DNA of 40,986 nucleotides from Brachionus plicatilis (GCA_010279815.1 QEOQ01000544.1:434317-475302); one strand, 5' to 3'. Counted from the stretch's first letter, positions 1 through 9,079 are shown. The notes: generated by a model not told the origin, from the letters alone. A program made the numbers and translations.

Positions 1-750
1 TGAATAAAAATATTCTATTTTTTTTTCTCCACTTAGCCATCGGTTCAAAAAAGCTATTGCTGTATCTTTAATTATTTTTCGAATTTCTTGAGTCATTTCT
101 CTTTAGTTTTTCTTTTAAATTAGAGGGTGAGTTATTAAAAAGAAATACATTTTTAAGAAAAAGTAATCATTCTTTCAAATATTCTATGCTGGAAAGAAAA
201 AAGGTCATATTTTTCTAAGAAATTGTTTGATTCATTTAGGAAGATGATTCAAATTTTAAATTTAAGAGTTTTGCGATAGATAAATAATAACTCCTGGCTA
301 ATTTTAAAATTGCTTCCTAAAAAAAATAACATAAAAGAGAAGATCAATAATCAATTAAATGGAGAATAAAGTACTTAAAAAATTGTATATTTACAGAGGT
401 TGTAAGACAGAAAATTCTTTTGTCTCGTCAATTATTTTATCTCTAAACCTGATTTTTAAGTATTTAGGACAACAAAATTGATTTTTTATAATTTTTATAA
501 TTAAATGGTAAAATAGTAAAATTTTTATATTCTTCATCTATTTAATAGAGACAAATATTAAAGCTCATTTACATTAAACAAAACAATACTGAAAGATAAC
601 TTTATTTGACTTAACTTTATTTTAAGTTAGAAATCATTCTTGACATTCATTTTTAAAGAAATACATGTATAATAAATTAAAAAAATATTTTCTTTGAAAT
701 CAAAAAACTTGCTACAAAATAAAAATATAAATGAAATCAAATAAAATAGT
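1..750. other. AT-rich gene-free stretch
   Basis: No reading frame with recognisable protein similarity is visible. The stretch is almost entirely A/T runs with frequent stops in all frames. It ends directly at the 5' end of the first tRNA-Thr gene, so its last part probably serves as the upstream flank of that gene. Confidence 0.6.
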
Positions 751-823
751 GGCGTCGTGGCTTAGTGGCTAAAGCGCCTGTCTAGTAAACAGGAGATCCC
801 GGGTTCGATTCCCGGCGATGCCT
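751..823 (+). tRNA. tRNA-Thr(AGT), copy 1
   Basis: A 73-nt cloverleaf folds without gaps. The acceptor GGCGTCG pairs with CGATGCC (one G-T pair) and the discriminator is T. The D stem is GCTT/AAGC, the anticodon stem CCTGT/ACAGG holds loop CTAGTAA with anticodon AGT at 784-786, and the T arm is CCGGG/CCCGG with TTCGATT. The A34 would be read as inosine, covering ACU, ACC and ACA. It has no intron and no encoded CCA, and a run of five T follows as Pol III terminator. The same sequence recurs at four other sites in the window. Confidence 0.97.
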
Positions 824-961
824 TTTTATCTAGCTTATTTAGACAACTTAAAACTTTTAAGTACTTAAAATTGAAAAAAAATCACTTTTTTCAAGATTTT
901 TTCTAGATACGAATTGAAATTTGTTTCTAAGTGAAAATTTTTGTTTAATATGAAAAAAAAT

Positions 962-1034
962 CGCCCAACGTGGGGCTCGAACCCACGACCCTGGGATTAA
1001 GAGTCCCATGCTCTACCGACTGAGCTAGCCGGGC
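962..1034 (-). tRNA. tRNA-Lys(CTT), copy 1
   Basis: A 73-nt cloverleaf on the minus strand. The acceptor GCCCGGC pairs with GTTGGGC, the D stem is GCTC/GAGC, and the anticodon stem TGGGA/TCCCA holds loop CTCTTAA with anticodon CTT, reading AAG. The T arm is GTGGG/CCCAC with TTCGAGC and the discriminator is G. A long T run follows as Pol III terminator. The 5' flank is shared with the copies at 2090 and 7799, which shows duplication beyond the gene itself. It forms a same-strand pair with the tRNA-Thr at 1255; the pair recurs at 7799-8149. Confidence 0.97.
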
Positions 1035-1254
1035 TTGAAAACTATTCTAAATAATAAATTTTTTATTTTTCAGGATTTATTTTCTTTTGAAATAAGATTA
1101 AATTTTTTTTTATTATAAAGGAAAAATATGAAAAAATCATTAATGATCAAAAATAAAGCTTCATAAGAATCATTAAATAAGATCTTAATTTCAAATTTCA
1201 CAAAAAAATTGTTTTTAAAAAAAAAGAATATGTTTATTAATTGATTATGGAAAA

Positions 1255-1327
1255 AGGCATCGCCGGGAATCGAACCCGGGATCTCCTGTTTACTAGACAG
1301 GCGCTTTAGCCACTAAGCCACGACGCC
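1255..1327 (-). tRNA. tRNA-Thr(AGT), copy 2
   Basis: Reverse-strand copy of the tRNA-Thr at 751, identical over the 73 nt by eye, followed by a T5 terminator. Its 3' flank, roughly 1118-1254, was copied in inverted form to about 8304-8452. Its 5' flank, about 25 bases ending in TTTCTAAG, matches that of the copy at 8077. Just beyond that flank the MITE at 1354 begins. Confidence 0.97.
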
Positions 1328-1353
1328 GCTATTTTTACAATTTTTTTTCTAAG

Positions 1354-1639
1354 TAACGTAATTGTCCGATAAATATGACATGTCACTAACAAATTTAGTG
1401 ACATGTAATATTTCAGTGAACACTGATTTTTTAAAATTGAAATATTCGCTTTTAGTGACATGCAACAATAAGCAAATATGCATAAATATTGCTATTTTTT
1501 ATGAAAATATTATGCATATTCGCTTTTTGTTGCATGTCACTAAAAGCGAATATTTCAATTTTAAAAATCAGTGTTCACTCAAATATTACATGTCACTAAA
1601 ATAGGGTTACTCTGGTATATTTATCGGACATTTACGTTA
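1354..1639. mobile_element. Palindromic MITE with probable TA target duplication
   Basis: The stretch is a near-perfect inverted repeat. The left end TAACGTAATTGTCCGATAAA and the reverse complement of the right end differ at one position over the first 23 bases. The arms stay alignable almost to the centre near 1495 and include TGACATGTCACTAA-like and AGTGAACACTGATTTT blocks. Flanking TA on both sides fits a Tc1/mariner-type MITE, but no transposase is present and the superfamily is inferred only from the TA. A diverged relative lies near 28318-28437. A frame that stays open through the palindrome is not taken as a gene. Confidence 0.85.
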
Positions 1640-2089
1640 TTAAAGACAGTAGTGATTTGATACAAGGAGTTACTTTAATTTTTGTGATTTGACAGAATTA
1701 TTTGATTTTGACGTAAATTAGCGTAAAAAAAACTAAAATTGAAAAATCACGAATTTACGGCAATTCATATGAATTATCATATTTTTTTCAAATCAAGGAA
1801 ATTAATCCAAAAAAATTCGCAAAATTTCTAAAAAAATCCTTTTTCTTGAAATATTTAAATTATTCAATTTTTTTTATTGATTGAATTTTTTTCAAAGAAT
1901 ATTTATAAATTTATCAATTTTTTTTTACTAAATTGAATCCATAGTATCCCTTAATATGAGTAATATACCGTATTCCCATGTTGTCGAATTTTTCTTGGAA
2001 TTCAATTTATACACATCTTAGTTTTAATTAAAAATAAACCATTCAAAAACAAAGAAAACATAAAATTTGTTATTTAAAATAGTTTTCAA
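1640..2089. other. Gene-free spacer between MITE and tRNA-Lys
   Basis: AT-rich sequence with no supported gene. The last about 25 bases are the reverse-oriented version of the 5' flank shared by the tRNA-Lys genes at 962 and 7799. Confidence 0.5.
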
Positions 2090-2162
2090 GCCCGGCTAGC
2101 TCAGTCGGTAGAGCATGGGACTCTTAATCCCAGGGTCGTGGGTTCGAGCCCCACGTTGGGCG
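2090..2162 (+). tRNA. tRNA-Lys(CTT), copy 2
   Basis: The same 73-nt tRNA-Lys sequence as at 962, on the plus strand, with anticodon CTT, no intron and a T7 run after the discriminator. It shares the 5' flank TTTTCAAG with the copies at 962 and 7799. It lies about 370 bases upstream of the HFM1-like start codon in the same direction. Confidence 0.97.
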
Positions 2163-2534
2163 ATTTTTTTCTACTAATGCAAAAAATTTGTTTCAACAAT
2201 TGAACTCAAAATTTAAAAAATTTTTAAATTATTGAATTTTAGGATTTAGAGTAGGATTTTTTTAAAATCTTCTAGAGAAATTTTAAAAATGCGGGTCAAG
2301 GGCTTGTAATGAAAATAATTTTTTAAAACCTCAACATTTATTTTAAAAACCAACAAATTTTTTTTAAACAAAAATTCTTTCAATTTTTTTTATTTTCGAA
2401 TTTTTGGAATTTTATCGAAAATAAAAAAAATCGTATCTTTCAACTAATATTTTGAAAGAAATCCTTTTTTAAACAAAAACTCGTGGCTCCTCAAGTTTTT
2501 AAATTAAAATTTTTTTAGAGCACGTTATTTCCAA
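2163..2534. other. Spacer upstream of the HFM1-like gene
   Basis: AT-rich, with no recognisable gene. It must hold the 5' untranslated region and probably the promoter of the helicase gene, but I see no convincing TATA box or other core element. Confidence 0.4.
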
Positions 2535-5500
2535 ATGAATTTATCAAACCATAATCAACTAAATACCGAAGAAAACAATCATAACTTTGACGATAGCGAT
2601 GATGATTTCGATGTTTTTCTAGAAACTGATAAGATTTTTGACCAGTCAGATTTAAAAGATAATTTCAATGATTTTCAAGATATCAATTCTTTAAGTATTA
2701 ATCAAATATCCAGAAGAAAAAGCTTCCATAATCAGTCTCAAATTTTACCACCAGTTCATGCCAAAGAACAGTGTTCTGCTTTTAAGAATTTCGATATTAC
2801 TTTGGTTCCTGTTTCAGTTTTGCGTAAATATTTTAAAACATTCAAAAATTATTTAAAACTTATTTTTTTGAAAAGCTTCTAAATATCAAAATATATTCTC
2901 AAGTTTTCCTGTCTTTAATTATGTTCAATCAACTGTTTTTAATGATGTTTTTTACACAAACAAAAATTTGGTAATTACAGCTCCGACCAGTTCAGGAAAA
3001 ACAGTAATTTTAGAAATAGCGATCATTCGTCTTCTAGCAAGTCTTAATTGTGAATTAAGTAATAAATTTAAAATTATTTACAGTAAGCTCTATCAAAAAT
3101 AGAATTATTTTCTTTAAATAAATTTTTTTTAGTGGCACCTATTAAAGCTCTGTGTTCAGAAAAATATCGTGATTGGTACCATAAATTTGAAAAACTGCAT
3201 AATATTAAAGTGGTAGAGATAACTGGTGATACTGATACAAAATATGACTATGTTACAATGGACTCTGCAAACATAATTTGCACCACACCAGTAAAATTAA
3301 AATTAAAAAAAAAAAATTATTCAATTTTTTCAAGGAAAAATGGGACATGATCACAAGAAAATATAAGAACAGAAATGCTCTTTTGAATGAGATTAGGCTT
3401 TTTCTAATCGACGAAATTCATGTCTTGGGTGAGTCTTCCCGAGGGGCCTGCATTGAAGCTGTGATTAGTCGGATGAAAAAAATGACTTGTTCAAGTGTAA
3501 CAAGTGAAAATAATCTCAGATTTTTGGCCATTTCAGCTACTATTCCAAATATAGAAGATGTAAGCCTAAAAAAACTTAAATTCTTAAATATTATTATCTG
3601 AAAAAAAATTAAAGTTTTCACAATGGTTAAGCAGTGATTTGGATTGTCAGAAGTCCGCAACTTTTTTCAAGTAATTTTGAAGCTAAAATAATCAGGATTA
3701 GATCGAAAATCGATTGAAACTCGTTTTTTTTTAAATGATTATTTTAATTTTAAACTTCGATTAAAATTAAAATAATCGATTAAAAATTTTTGATTTTTTA
3801 GAATCATAACAAAAAAAAGAATTTCTAAAATTTCTTTAAAAATTAAACTTTATCACTAAAAACTATTTAAATTTTTTAAATTGTCTAAAATAAAAAGTAG
3901 CATTTCTAAGTGATCAGTATCAAGTCTACTTCTTAAGTCTGTTTGAATTTTACCGGCTTGACTAAAAAGACATTCACTTGGAACTGAAGACGCTATAATT
4001 GAAAAAAATTTTTTTTTTAAACCTTAAAACACGCTTTATAATTTTTGGTTTTTGATTTTATTTTTTTTATGACTAAGTGAAAAAGAATTTTTAGAAAGTT
4101 TATTTTACGACAAGATTAAGATGATGTTAATTTTTTTAATTTTTTTTTCTTTTTTACCAAACAAAAAGGAATCTTCGAATAAAAAAAAATTTCAAAAATT
4201 TCAAAAAATAAAAATTCGATTTTTTTATTTTAATCATTAAAAAAATACATCGATTAACAGCCCTAATCAGGATTTAAAAAATATTTTATTTAAGGCTAAA
4301 TGATACGTACAGACCTGTCAAACTAAACAAAGTCATTTTGGGCTATTATTGTTCTCCGAAGACGTCTGATTTTTGCTTTGACTTAAGCCTTAATTATAAA
4401 TTAGAAAATGTTATTAGACAATATTCAGACTCAAAACCAACTTTAATTGTAAATTCTTAAAAATTTTTTCCTAATTTTTTGTATGCTAAAGTTTAAATTA
4501 TAGTTTTGTTCGACAAGAAAAGGAACAATTCAAGCTGCTCAAATATTAGCCAAAACAAACAGATACATCCGAAATCAAGCAAATAAAAATTTTCTTTTTG
4601 AACAAGCCAAGTCTATTAAAGACCCAAAAATTCGAGAATTAGTTGTAAATAATGGAATAGGAATTCATCATGCTGGCATGGACTCGAGTGATCGTGCTTT
4701 GATTGAGAATCTATTTTTGACTTCTAATTTATTTGTTTTATGTAAAATTAAATTTAAAATTAAATTTTTTTAAAAATATTTTTGATAATTAGTCAGTACA
4801 AGTACGCTATCCATAGGAGTTAATCTACCTGCACATTTGGTCATTATAAAATCTACAAAATATTATTTTTCAAACAAATTTGAGAACTATTCTACCACCC
4901 AAATTCTACAAATGATTGGAAGAGCTGGTAGACCTCAGTTCGATACATCGGCAACTGCGGTGATAATGACCAAACATACAGACAAGCTTCAATATGAGAC
5001 TTTAATTGAAGGCAATCAATTGATTGAAAGCCAGTGAGTTTTCAAATTAATTTTGTGAAAAAATTCATTCAATTTTTTTAAAGGCTTCATAAAAATTTAA
5101 TAGAACATTTAAATGTAGAAATATGCTTGAAGACAATCGGGTCTCTAAGTGAAGCTATAAAATGGCTTAAGTCCACTTTTTTGTACACTCGTTTATGCAA
5201 AAATCCACTTCATTATGATCTTAATTTGAAGCTTAAGAACAAGCAAGAACTTATAGATAAATATTTGTCTGAGCTGTGCATTGAAAATTTGAACAAGTTG
5301 ATGAATTTTGGTTTGATAGAAAATTGTGATTTCGTCAATGATCCTAACCATGTACTGCAGCCAACTCAAATTGGTCAATTAATGGCAAAATTTTGTATTC
5401 TTTTCGATACCATGAAGAATTTTATAATAAATTTGGAGCTCAGAAATAATTCTTCTGTATCCACAAAGACATTAAAAGATTTAATTGTTTTGGTATCAGA

Positions 5501-5990
5501 GAGTAGAGAATTTGATGATATAAAATTAAGAACAAGTGAAAAGTCACTTTTGAATGCATTGAATAATAATGGAAAGGCACCAAAAGCTAAAGATGGTGAA
5601 CAAGGAGATTCGAAGATAATCCGTTATGTCCTTGATGGCAAGATTAAAACTCGTTCAATGAAAATTTGCGTGTAAGTGTTTATTTAAATAAGGATTATCA
5701 TGTAAGCCCGGCTAGCTCAGTCGGTAGAGCATGGGACTCTTAATCCCAGGGTCGTGGGTTCGAGCCCCACGTTGGGCGATTTTTTTTCATATAAACCAAA
5801 ATTTCAAAAATTTAACCCTTGAATAATTTGTTCAATTTTATGTCTATTAGACTTTAAATAAAAACTTTTGATCAAGTATTAATTATTTACTTTAAATTAA
5901 AAGATATCTAGATTCTATCTATTAATGATAAATATTTTTTATATTTCTAGTTCAGATATTTGTGAAAATCAATTTTTTGAAAAAAGATAA
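2535..5990 (+). CDS. HFM1: HFM1/MER3-type meiotic DNA helicase, C-terminally short
   Basis: Ski2-like superfamily 2 helicase of the HFM1/MER3 family, which acts in meiotic crossover formation. Exons inferred from GT-AG sites and phase: 2535-2823, 2876-3082, 3133-3290, 3335-3559, 3615-3670, 4295-4448, 4504-4741, 4793-5033, 5084-5671 and possibly 5951-5990. The predicted product is about 731 residues. An acidic N-terminus precedes motif I APTSSGKT (about residue 132), Ia MAPIKALCSEK, II DEIH (about 244), III SATIPN, IV TLIFCSTRKG, HHAGM, V STLSIGVNLPAH and VI QMIGRAGRPQFD (about 482). A winged-helix-like part and the start of the Sec63 region follow (to KIKTRSMKIC). HFM1 proteins are usually well over 1000 residues, so the distal Sec63 region is missing here. 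Either the tiny exon 10 ends the protein, or real 3' exons lie elsewhere, or the gene is truncated. One intron holds a hAT element and the last holds a tRNA-Lys. Confidence 0.85.
3699..4265 (-). mobile_element. Internally deleted hAT transposon in an HFM1 intron
   Basis: A 567-bp element bounded by the exact 8-base direct repeat ATCAGGAT at 3691-3698 and 4266-4273, the target duplication length of hAT elements. The right end reads inward as TAGGGCTGTTAATCGAT, a typical hAT terminus; the left end TAGATCGAAAATCGATT is a weaker match. Inside, on the minus strand, is the end of a hAT transposase gene. It lies wholly in the intron 3671-4294, which is about twelve times longer than the other HFM1 introns, so the insertion explains the intron size. 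Confidence 0.88.
3863..4008 (-). pseudogene. hAT transposase C-terminal fragment
   Basis: The minus strand is open for about 48 codons to a stop at 3863-3865. It encodes the C-terminal dimerisation signature of hAT transposases: ASSVPSECLFSQAGKI, then LRSRL and LEMLLFI, with the family's spacing. No other transposase domain (BED finger, DDE residues) remains upstream, so the element cannot encode its own transposase. The fragment has no internal stop, which suggests a fairly recent insertion or deletion. Confidence 0.88.
5706..5778 (+). tRNA. tRNA-Lys(CTT), copy 3, inside the last HFM1 intron or 3' flank
   Basis: Full 73-nt tRNA-Lys with anticodon CTT, identical by eye to the other copies, followed by a T8 run. 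It begins only 34 bases after the strong donor GTAAGT at 5672, on the same strand as the helicase. It lacks the 5' flank shared by the other three Lys copies, so it arrived here by a different route. If exon 5951-5990 is real, the tRNA lies in a 279-base intron. Confidence 0.97.
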
Positions 5991-6064
5991 TATTTTTTTC
6001 TTGCAATTTGCATATTTTTGTTTTTTTTTAAAAGGCATATTTATTTTTTGAATTAAGAAGATTA

Positions 6065-6400
6065 TTCGGCATCTTGAAGTTGATGATCAATTCAAAATAT
6101 CATTTCAATTCAAAAATTTTATCTTTGGATATTAAAATAAATCTTTGGTTTAATTTAAAAAATTGTAATGTAACATGCTTTACATCCAATGTAGATTTAG
6201 AAAATAAAAAAAAATTGAAGGAAAATTTTCTCAATCCATTGATAAAATCGATTTTTAATTTATAAAACTGATTTTTTGTAAAGTTTTATTTTCATTTTAT
6301 TACTTATTTGGAAATTTGGAATTTATTATTTGAATTTCTTTTTTAAATTTAATTGTGGATGCTAAGCACAAATACTTTTCATCAACTTCAAGATGCCGAT
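6065..6400. mobile_element. MITE with 24-base terminal inverted repeats
   Basis: Left end TTCGGCATCTTGAAGTTGAT and the reverse complement of the right end (ATCGGCATCTTGAAGTTGAT) match except at the first base, over about 23 positions. TA flanks both ends at 6063-6064 and 6401-6402. The interior is AT-rich with no transposase, so this is a non-autonomous element, probably of the TA-targeting Tc1/mariner group. The 336-bp length is typical. A short frame inside it is not a gene. Confidence 0.85.
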
Positions 6401-7037
6401 TATTCAATGTGTTGCAAAATTCTATATTCAATCATTTTAACCCATAATTTCCGGATCCAGATTAAAACTAATTCTGATTTACTATTTATGGCATTTCTAA
6501 AATTTTAAAAAATAATAAAATTTCTAAAAATTAGTTGAGATTTTCATTATTTTTTAAATAATTAAAATCAAAATTAGACTTTTTGACAATTGACTTATTT
6601 AAATTAGGATTATTCTATTCAATATTCTTACCACAGATTCTTATCATCTAAATAAAAAAATAAAAAAAATAACTCCGTTTTTTAAAAATATATTCTAGGT
6701 CACTTTAATTACTGTATTCCCTTGTTCGATATTGCTCCTTCATAAATCGAAACAAATTTCTGGTGCATGCAACAAACGCCGTCTCGTCTATGTCTTAACA
6801 TTCTAAACTTAAACCGCATCCTCTAAAGATGCGTCTTAAACCTTTAGACATCTTTAAAATAAGGCTTTTCAGGTTTAATGAAGCATTTTAGCTTGAGAAA
6901 CTTTATTTAAAAGCTGACTTAAGGTTTAAAACACATCAAACAGATTTAATTTAAGCTATTAAAATCCAGTTTAATTGAATCGATTCATATTTTTAAGTAT
7001 CAAATTAAAAATTTTCAAGGAAAATTTAACTCTTAGA

Positions 7038-7140
7038 TATTATTATTATTATTATTATTATAAAAAAGCTACAGCAAGACTAGCTTGCGGAGGCGTCCTA
7101 CATGAGAGGTCGCCTATGGTAGCTCGTTGCACATAATGAG
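7038..7140 (-). mobile_element. 3' end of a non-LTR retrotransposon with trinucleotide tail
   Basis: Read on the minus strand, a GC-richer patch with a GGCGACCTCTC / GAGGCGTCC hairpin runs into a microsatellite of about eight ATA units (7038-7061). Short 3' ends with trinucleotide tails are usual for RTE- and CR1-like elements. No coding part is present. The assignment rests on structure only and on the similar tail arrangement near 9570. Confidence 0.45.
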
Positions 7141-7370
7141 ATAAAAACACTGATAGAAATATACAATAAAATTTTTAGGGTTAAAAAAAGTTAAATAATT
7201 TTTGCAAGAATAAAGATATTTTAAATTTGATGGATAATAGACAAAAATAAATCTAAAAATTAGTAAAATATTTTAAAAATATATGAAATATTGAAAAAAT
7301 TATTTGTTAAAAGATTTTTTCTTATTATTTTAGCAATTTTTCAGAGGTAAATTTAAGTATTTTGAACCAC

Positions 7371-7443
7371 GGCGTCGTGGCTTAGTGGCTAAAGCGCCTG
7401 TCTAGTAAACAGGAGATCCCGGGTTCGATTCCCGGCGATGCCT
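7371..7443 (+). tRNA. tRNA-Thr(AGT), copy 3
   Basis: The same 73-nt tRNA-Thr as at 751, with anticodon AGT, an intact cloverleaf and a T5 run after the discriminator. The flanks show no obvious extended match to the copy at 751. It faces the Lys/Thr pair at 7799-8149, an arrangement that repeats the one at 751 versus 962-1327. Confidence 0.97.
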
Positions 7444-7798
7444 TTTTGTATTTTTTTAATTGTTTTGTTTTTGAAGCAAATGTTTATATAAAAATGTCAT
7501 CTTCTGTTTACAAAAAAAAATTGTCAAAACATATGATTGAGCATAATTAAAGGAAGGATAACTTCTGAATAAAAATATACATTTTCAAGTTTAACAACAA
7601 ACATATATTCAGTTAATAAATTTTCCATAATCATAATAATATTATTAAATAATATTTCTAAGCACTATAATGACTGATTATTAATTATATTAAAGATAAA
7701 TTTTCTATTTGAATAACAAATATTTCTGAAATTTCCAAAATTTTAAATTTTGAGTTTGATTTTTAAAGTAAAATTTTTGGCATTAGCAGAAAAAAAAT

Positions 7799-7871
7799 CG
7801 CCCAACGTGGGGCTCGAACCCACGACCCTGGGATTAAGAGTCCCATGCTCTACCGACTGAGCTAGCCGGGC
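7799..7871 (-). tRNA. tRNA-Lys(CTT), copy 4
   Basis: The 73-nt tRNA-Lys on the minus strand, anticodon CTT, with a T8 run at its 3' side. Its 5' flank (7872-7893, TTGAAAACTATTCTAAATAA) is the same as at 1035-1056. Together with the tRNA-Thr at 8077 it repeats the pair at 962-1327. Confidence 0.97.
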
Positions 7872-8076
7872 TTGAAAACTATTCTAAATAATAATCTTTA
7901 TGAGAATGGTTAATCTCTTGAAATTAATTTTTTATCATTTATTAATTGAAAAAGCATTAATAAACGAATAATTCACATTCTTACAGATTTTAAATTTAAA
8001 TTTTACAAAAATATTATTTTTGAAAAAATTGAATATGTTGAAGCACGAAAATGATTAATACTATATTTACACAAAA

Positions 8077-8149
8077 AGGCATCGCCGGGAATCGAACCCG
8101 GGATCTCCTGTTTACTAGACAGGCGCTTTAGCCACTAAGCCACGACGCC
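8077..8149 (-). tRNA. tRNA-Thr(AGT), copy 4
   Basis: Intact 73-nt tRNA-Thr on the minus strand with T5 terminator. The 3' flank (7905-8076) recurs, with an insertion, upstream of the copy at 8932. The 5' flank (8150-8176) matches the sequence at 1328-1353 beside copy 2. Confidence 0.97.
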
Positions 8150-8250
8150 GCTATTTTTACGATTTTTTTTTCTAAGTTTTAAATAATTTAATTAAAAAAT
8201 TGTTGCTTTGAGACGAAGTTTTCATTTGAGATGAAAATTTTGATGTCGAC

Positions 8251-8310
8251 GCCACTAAGCCTCGACGCCACTTAATTATTTCTTAAGTAATATAATCAAC
8301 CAGCGATGCC
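8251..8310. pseudogene. Rearranged tRNA-Thr relics
   Basis: Bases 8251-8269 are the first 19 nt of the tRNA-Thr on the minus strand with one change (GGCGTCGAGGCTTAG). Bases 8304-8310 are its last seven nt (CGATGCC) on the plus strand, followed by a T run and a 3' flank that matches, inverted, the 3' flank of copy 2. The two ends point in opposite directions and the middle is gone. This is therefore a breakpoint of rearrangement and cannot make a tRNA. Confidence 0.75.
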
Positions 8311-8452
8311 TTTTTTCCATAATCAATTAATGAGCATATTCTTAATTATTGTTATAAACAATTTTTTTGTGAAATTTTAAATTAAGATCTTATTTAATGA
8401 TTTTAATGAAGCGTTATTTTTGATCATTAATGATATTTTCATATTTTTCGTT
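8304..8452. repeat. Inverted duplicate of the flank of tRNA-Thr copy 2
   Basis: Read as reverse complement, this segment follows 1118-1262 closely, including the shared run ATCATTAATGATCAAAAATA and the end of the tRNA-Thr. It carries a few substitutions and small indels. It shows that the tRNA loci were copied with at least 150 bases of flanking DNA. Confidence 0.8.
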
Positions 8453-8631
8453 AATAATTATTTGGTTAATCTCTTGAAATTAATTTTTTATCATTAATTA
8501 ATTGAAAAAGCATTAATATTCGAATAATTCACATTCTTACAGATTTTAAATTTAAATTCCCGAAAACTTATTAAAAAATTGTTATTGAAATTAAAAAATA
8601 AAATATTATTATTGAAAAAAATGAATATGTT

Positions 8632-8889
8632 TAAATTAAAGTGAACAACTAAAGCTAATTAAGGTTCCCCAATATTTTATTTCTTTTATCTTTAATCTCG
8701 TTATATGTTTATTCAAATGCATACAACATGTGGCTCGCCTATTCATTAAGACGAGCACATGTCAGTGTGCAGGGAACGAGTGTAAGCACGGTCTCGACTG
8801 CGCTCAACATGCACATTGTCTACTGATTCAGACGAGTGCATGCAACTGCACAAACAACCGAGTACATACACAGTGATGTCCTCATCACA
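8632..8889. mobile_element. 258-bp unclassified insertion with a 5-base duplication
   Basis: Comparing the repeated flank at 7909-8076 with that at 8459-8931 shows continuous similarity broken by this block. The 5-mer ATGTT stands on both sides (8627-8631 and 8890-8894) but once in the uninterrupted copy. The right two thirds (about 8710-8889) are unusually GC-rich and contain two imperfect direct repeats around GACGAGCACATGT and GACGAGTGCATGC. No terminal inverted repeat and no coding potential is seen. A SINE or an LTR fragment is possible. I cannot classify it. Confidence 0.6.
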
Positions 8890-8931
8890 ATGTTGAAGCA
8901 CGAAAATGTTTAATACCAAATTTACATAAAA

Positions 8932-9004
8932 AGGCATCGCCGGGAATCGAACCCGGGATCTCCTGTTTACTAGACAGGCGCTTTAGCCACTAAGCCACGA
9001 CGCC
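8932..9004 (-). tRNA. tRNA-Thr(AGT), copy 5
   Basis: Intact 73-nt tRNA-Thr, minus strand, anticodon AGT, with T5 at the 3' side. Its 3' flank is the interrupted copy of that of copy 4. Its 5' flank contains TTTCTTAAGTAATATAATCA, which recurs near 8278 beside the tRNA relic, so copy 5 and the relic descend from one duplication. Confidence 0.97.
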
Positions 9005-9079
9005 ATTTGATTGTTTCTTAAGTAATATAATCAATATTTGTCATATTTTTAATAGTTTAAAATTCTATATAAGGAAGAG

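Larger units (their letters stand above)
5991..7370. other. Gene-free stretch with a MITE and a retrotransposon tail
   Basis: Apart from the MITE at 6065-6400 and the retrotransposon 3' end at 7038-7140, no coding sequence is recognisable. I looked for further HFM1 Sec63 exons after 5671 and found none beyond the 40-base candidate. A somewhat GC-richer patch around 6720-6870 contains a short hairpin (GATGCG arms) of unknown nature. Confidence 0.5.

Noticed and set aside
1362..1604. 80-codon open frame over the palindrome at 1354-1639
   Set aside because: It lies wholly inside the MITE, its composition follows the inverted repeat, and it has no domain.
6074..6265. 63-codon frame after HFM1, considered as a missing Sec63 exon
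   Set aside because: It lies inside the MITE 6065-6400, and its Lys/Asn/Phe-rich translation shows no Sec63 similarity.
8746..8937. 63-codon minus-strand frame with several Cys residues
   Set aside because: It covers the GC-rich insertion and runs into the tRNA-Thr. It has no signal peptide or domain, and the GC content alone explains the open frame.
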